Of a stretch of 64,000 nucleotides of DNA, positions 61,564 through 64,000 are shown one piece after another. The notes under the pieces are model-generated. The model made no database searches. It saw only the letters and a program-made list of their open reading frames with translations, and was not told the DNA's origin. Source of the DNA: Lachnospiraceae bacterium (GTDB lineage: Bacteria > Bacillota > Clostridia > Lachnospirales > Lachnospiraceae); contig JAFUTQ010000070.1 of assembly GCA_017484135.1 (NCBI GenBank), positions 1 through 64,000 of the forward strand, given 5' to 3'. Position numbers and translations under genes: made by a program. Position 1 is the first letter of the stretch. Each line of letters opens with the position of its first letter.

Positions 61564-61836
61564 TTCAACGCAAAATACAATCAACGTGATTCCCATGCCA
61601 GACAGCTCTGGCAGTATTTCTCAAGCACAGAGAATTGCGCTCTTAAGGGAGGAAAAGCCATTGAGGGCTTTGCTCCTGACTGGATAGGTGAGTTCTATGC
61701 TTATTATCAGTGGTATTACAATATGCCGAGTGCAGAAATAATTAAGAAGATTCCGGTAGACTTTCTTTTGAAGGCTTATCACGGTCTTCACGACCTGGAT
61801 CTTGATTTGGCGGTTAAAAAAGTAGGTGAGGTTTGA
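61564..61836 (+). pseudogene. 3' part of an unrecognised gene
   Basis: A frame open after TAA at 61561 reads YNQRDSHARQLWQYFSSTE, then GGKAIEGFAPDWIGEFYAYYQ and ends LHDLDLDLAVKKVGEV with TGA at 61834. The stop overlaps the ATG of the following NADAR-like frame. It is protein-like and conserved in feel but lacks a start and N-terminus. I cannot name the family. Confidence 0.45.
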
Positions 61837-61955
61837 TGAAGGTAATATGCTTTCACAATCCGAAAGAAGAACAATGGATTCATAAGTCTGCTTTACATCA
61901 CCCAGATACAAAAACAGAATTTCACAACAAGAAGAGTTCGTTTTACAACATGTAA
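61836..61955 (+). pseudogene. NADAR-like N-terminal stub
   Basis: 39 residues starting MKVICFHNPKEEQWI. The first residues resemble the start of NADAR-family proteins (ICFHNPDEENGYLSNWY), which remove ADP-ribose or act in NAD-linked defence. After about 12 codons the match stops. Probably a truncated gene. Coupled by overlap (TGATG) to the fragment before it. Confidence 0.35.
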
Positions 61956-62010
61956 CTATGGGAAGCTTTGACAGTTCCCGATATAAAGAACAAAGGAAGT
62001 GATAATTAAA

Positions 62011-62653
62011 GTGCAGATAATTATATGCGATGATGAGAAGGAAATTAGAGAATTGCTAAAAGAAAAAGTGGAAAAAAACAATCCTTATTTTTGTGACTGC
62101 CATAGAAGAATATGTTTTTCAAGCATTTGATGTAAGAGCATTTCATTATTTAGTAAAGCCTTTTACTGATGAAAAGTTTTATGAAGTTCTTGCTGATGCG
62201 GTAAAAATGTTAAACGATAGAAAGGACTTAAAAGAATCAATTGAAAAAGAAAAATATATGATGATTAACTCGAAAGGCAGTCATATCAAGGTTTTAGTAA
62301 AAAATATTACATATGCGGAAGTATTTAATCGAAAAGTAATGATTCATACACAGGACGAAAAGATAGAATACTATGGAAAACTGTCTAAATTAGAAGATTC
62401 TCTGGGAGATGATTTTTTTCGTCCACACAGAGCATATTTAATTCATTATAAATATGTAATGAAATATGATGCGACTTCGATCACAATGACAAATGGAACC
62501 GTACTTATGGCAAAAGCAAATTTTCCGGAATTTGTAAGGCAATATCTAAAATATAATCAAAGGAAAGGAACAGAAAAAATCAGGAAAAGCAGGTTCAGAA
62601 ATGTCCGGCGCAAGTATGCAGGCAGAAATACAGAAGCAAAGGGGGAAGAGTAG
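62011..62653 (+). pseudogene. LytTR response regulator broken by an internal deletion
   Basis: GTG 62011 (GGAAGTGAT upstream) starts QIIICDDEKEIRELLKEKVEK, a receiver N-terminus, but after about 25 codons the frame changes. A second frame from 62078 reads PLIFVTAIEEYVFQAFDVRAFHYLVKPF-like receiver C-terminus and a full LytTR domain (HIKVLVKNITYAEVF, FFRPHRAYLIHYKYVMKYD). The segment with the phospho-acceptor Asp is missing. The Arg/Lys-rich tail is unusual. No kinase is next to it. Confidence 0.8.
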
Positions 62654-62761
62654 ACTACTCCATATGAGGTTTTGAAACCTACAGCAATAAAGAAGGAGGG
62701 AAAAGATATGCCTGATAAAAAACATCTTCTTTGCACATACTAAACCCAAGAGGTGATAAAA

Positions 62762-64000
62762 ATGGCAAAGCAGGGAATGGAATCAATCTGGAAAGAAACG
62801 ACTGCGCTTTCGGGATTTCCGGAGCTTGACAAAGACGTCAATACAGAGGTACTTATAATCGGCGGAGGAATGGCGGGAATTCTTACCGCATATTTTTTGC
62901 AGCAGGAAGGAGTAAACTACATCCTTGTGGAAAAGGACAGGATCTGTTCGGGAACCACAGGAAACACCACCGCAAAGATTACGGTTCAGCATGGTTTGAT
63001 CTATCAAAAAATTTTGAAAGCTTCGGGCATCGAGGCTGCTCAGAAATACTTTCAGGCAAATCAGAAAGCGTTTGAAAGCTATGAACAGCTTTGCCAAAAT
63101 ATTGCATGTGATTACGAAAAAAAGGATAATTACGTGTACGCCGCGGAGGACAGACAAAAACTGGAAAACGAAATGTCTGCACTGGCTCAAATTGGCTGCA
63201 ATGCCGAATTTTGTGAAAGTATCGCTCCGCCGGTTGCAGCGGTGGGGGCAGTGAAGGTCCCAAAGCAGGCCCAGTTTGCGCCGCTGAAATTTATCGCATC
63301 GATTGTCAAAGACCTCAATATCTATGAAAATACATTTGTAAAAGAAATGATCGGAAATACGGCGGTAACCGATCGGTGCAGGATTCGTGCAGAAAAGGTG
63401 ATTGCCGCCACACATTTTCCGTTTCTGAATAAGCATGGCAGCTATTTTCTGAAGCTTTATCAGCACCGGTCCTATGTGATTGCGCTGGAAAATGCACAGA
63501 ATGTGGACGGAATGTATGTAGCGGAAAATAAAAAGGGAATGTCATTTAGGAATTACAAAGAGATGCTTTTGGTCGGTGGAGGTGGTCACCGGACCGGAAA
63601 GCAGGGAGGCAGCTGGGAAGAACTGCAATGCTTTGCAAAGCGCTATTTTCCAAATTCACGGGAAATCTCTCATTGGGCGGCACAGGATTGCATGAGTCTG
63701 GATCAAATTCCCTATATTGGCAGGTATTCTAAACATACGCCGAATCTGTATGTGGCAAGTGGGTTTAACAAGTGGGGGATGACCGGCTCTATGGTTGCGG
63801 CTATGCTTTTGTGTGATAAGATCCTGAACAGGGAAAATGACTATGCAGATATTTTTGACCCATCAAGAAGTATCTTAAAACCGCAGCTTTTGGCAAACGG
63901 TCTTGAATCAGTCAAAAATCTGCTTACCCCTGCCATACCGAGGTGTCCCCACTTGGGCTGCGCACTCAAATGGAATCCGATCGAACATTCGTGGGATTGT
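62762..64000 (+). CDS. FAD-dependent oxidoreductase with C-terminal Rieske motif (partial)
   Basis: 413 codons to the window end, no stop. AGAGGTGATAAAA precedes ATG 62762. TEVLIIGGGMAGILTAYFLQQEGVNYILVEKD is the FAD-binding Rossmann motif and GTTGNTTAKITVQHG belongs to the DadA/glycine-oxidase type. FNKWGMTGSMVAAML closes the FAD domain. From residue 400 CPHLGCALKWN and HSWDC form a Rieske-type CPHxGC...C cluster site. It is a fused oxidoreductase that passes electrons to or from a 2Fe-2S centre; the substrate is unknown. Confidence 0.9.
   Translation, partial: MAKQGMESIWKETTALSGFPELDKDVNTEVLIIGGGMAGILTAYFLQQEGVNYILVEKDRICSGTTGNTTAKITVQHGLIYQKILKASGIEAAQKYFQANQKAFESYEQLCQNIACDYEKKDNYVYAAEDRQKLENEMSALAQIGCNAEFCESIAPPVAAVGAVKVPKQAQFAPLKFIASIVKDLNIYENTFVKEMIGNTAVTDRCRIRAEKVIAATHFPFLNKHGSYFLKLYQHRSYVIALENAQNVDGMYVAENKKGMSFRNYKEMLLVGGGGHRTGKQGGSWEELQCFAKRYFPNSREISHWAAQDCMSLDQIPYIGRYSKHTPNLYVASGFNKWGMTGSMVAAMLLCDKILNRENDYADIFDPSRSILKPQLLANGLESVKNLLTPAIPRCPHLGCALKWNPIEHSWDC

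Overview
The window looks like chromosome from an anaerobic, spore-forming gut Firmicute, most likely Lachnospiraceae. Reasons: strong AGGAGG ribosome-binding sites with occasional GTG and TTG starts, sporulation-type cell-wall genes (CwlD-like amidase, SpoIID protein, degenerate LytM/SpoIIQ-like protein), clostridial-type agr peptides with a QPKMP motif, LytTR/GHKL two-component pairs, and the absence of outer-membrane genes. The assignment is inference from gene content. No rRNA, tRNA or CRISPR array was seen.

Layout. 1-2.6 kb: end of an unknown gene, a C-terminal remnant of an RloB-type abortive-infection protein, a histidine phosphatase and a MerR regulator fused to a methyltransferase behind a palindromic operator. 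2.7-9.5 kb: a RhuM-family protein, then a LytTR regulator, a soluble GHKL kinase and a four-gene ABC-2 exporter, and a cupin. 9.5-11.5 kb: a DUF3800 gene with a structured leader, and a minus-strand unknown gene. 11.5-31 kb: a mostly housekeeping stretch with a GH18 glycosidase, CwlD-like amidase, DUF3298-like lipoprotein, metG-tatD, a chemoreceptor, PHP phosphoesterase, MATE pump, DUF3737, a MalY-type aminotransferase, an ECF sigma/anti-sigma/membrane operon, rsmA, TraX and SpoIID. A DUF559 gene sits inside a unit with 45-bp terminal inverted repeats next to 45-bp tandem repeats.

31-40.5 kb: an AT-rich island with a complete agr quorum-sensing locus (regulator, kinase, a 56-aa AgrD precursor, AgrB). 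Tandem direct repeats spaced 20 bp lie upstream of agrD. Beyond it, bounded by inverted copies of a transposase tail, are a second AgrD-like peptide broken by one base in an A7 tract, a secreted PPC-like protein and an unknown cytosolic protein. Further unknown proteins and a non-catalytic LytM protein follow. 40.5-51.6 kb: DUF4190, GIY-YIG, DEAD-box helicase, a zinc-ribbon/TPM/K+ channel operon, a heterodimeric ABC exporter and a headless Hsp70. 51.6-62.7 kb: a plastic zone with Phd/Doc and DinJ/YafQ modules, DUF4143 ATPase (one intact, one fragment), a CPBP protease, XRE and TetR regulators, DUF308, an unusual carbamoyltransferase, an AT-rich dGTPase-like HD protein, NADAR-like and response-regulator remnants. 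62.8-64 kb: an FAD oxidoreductase with a C-terminal Rieske motif running off the end.

The most unusual signals are the two-peptide agr island, two multi-hairpin repeats (15.9 and 43.1 kb) whose stems differ by compensatory changes, the DUF559 TIR unit, and the structured leader of the DUF3800 gene. All family names come from reading protein motifs; no database search was run.
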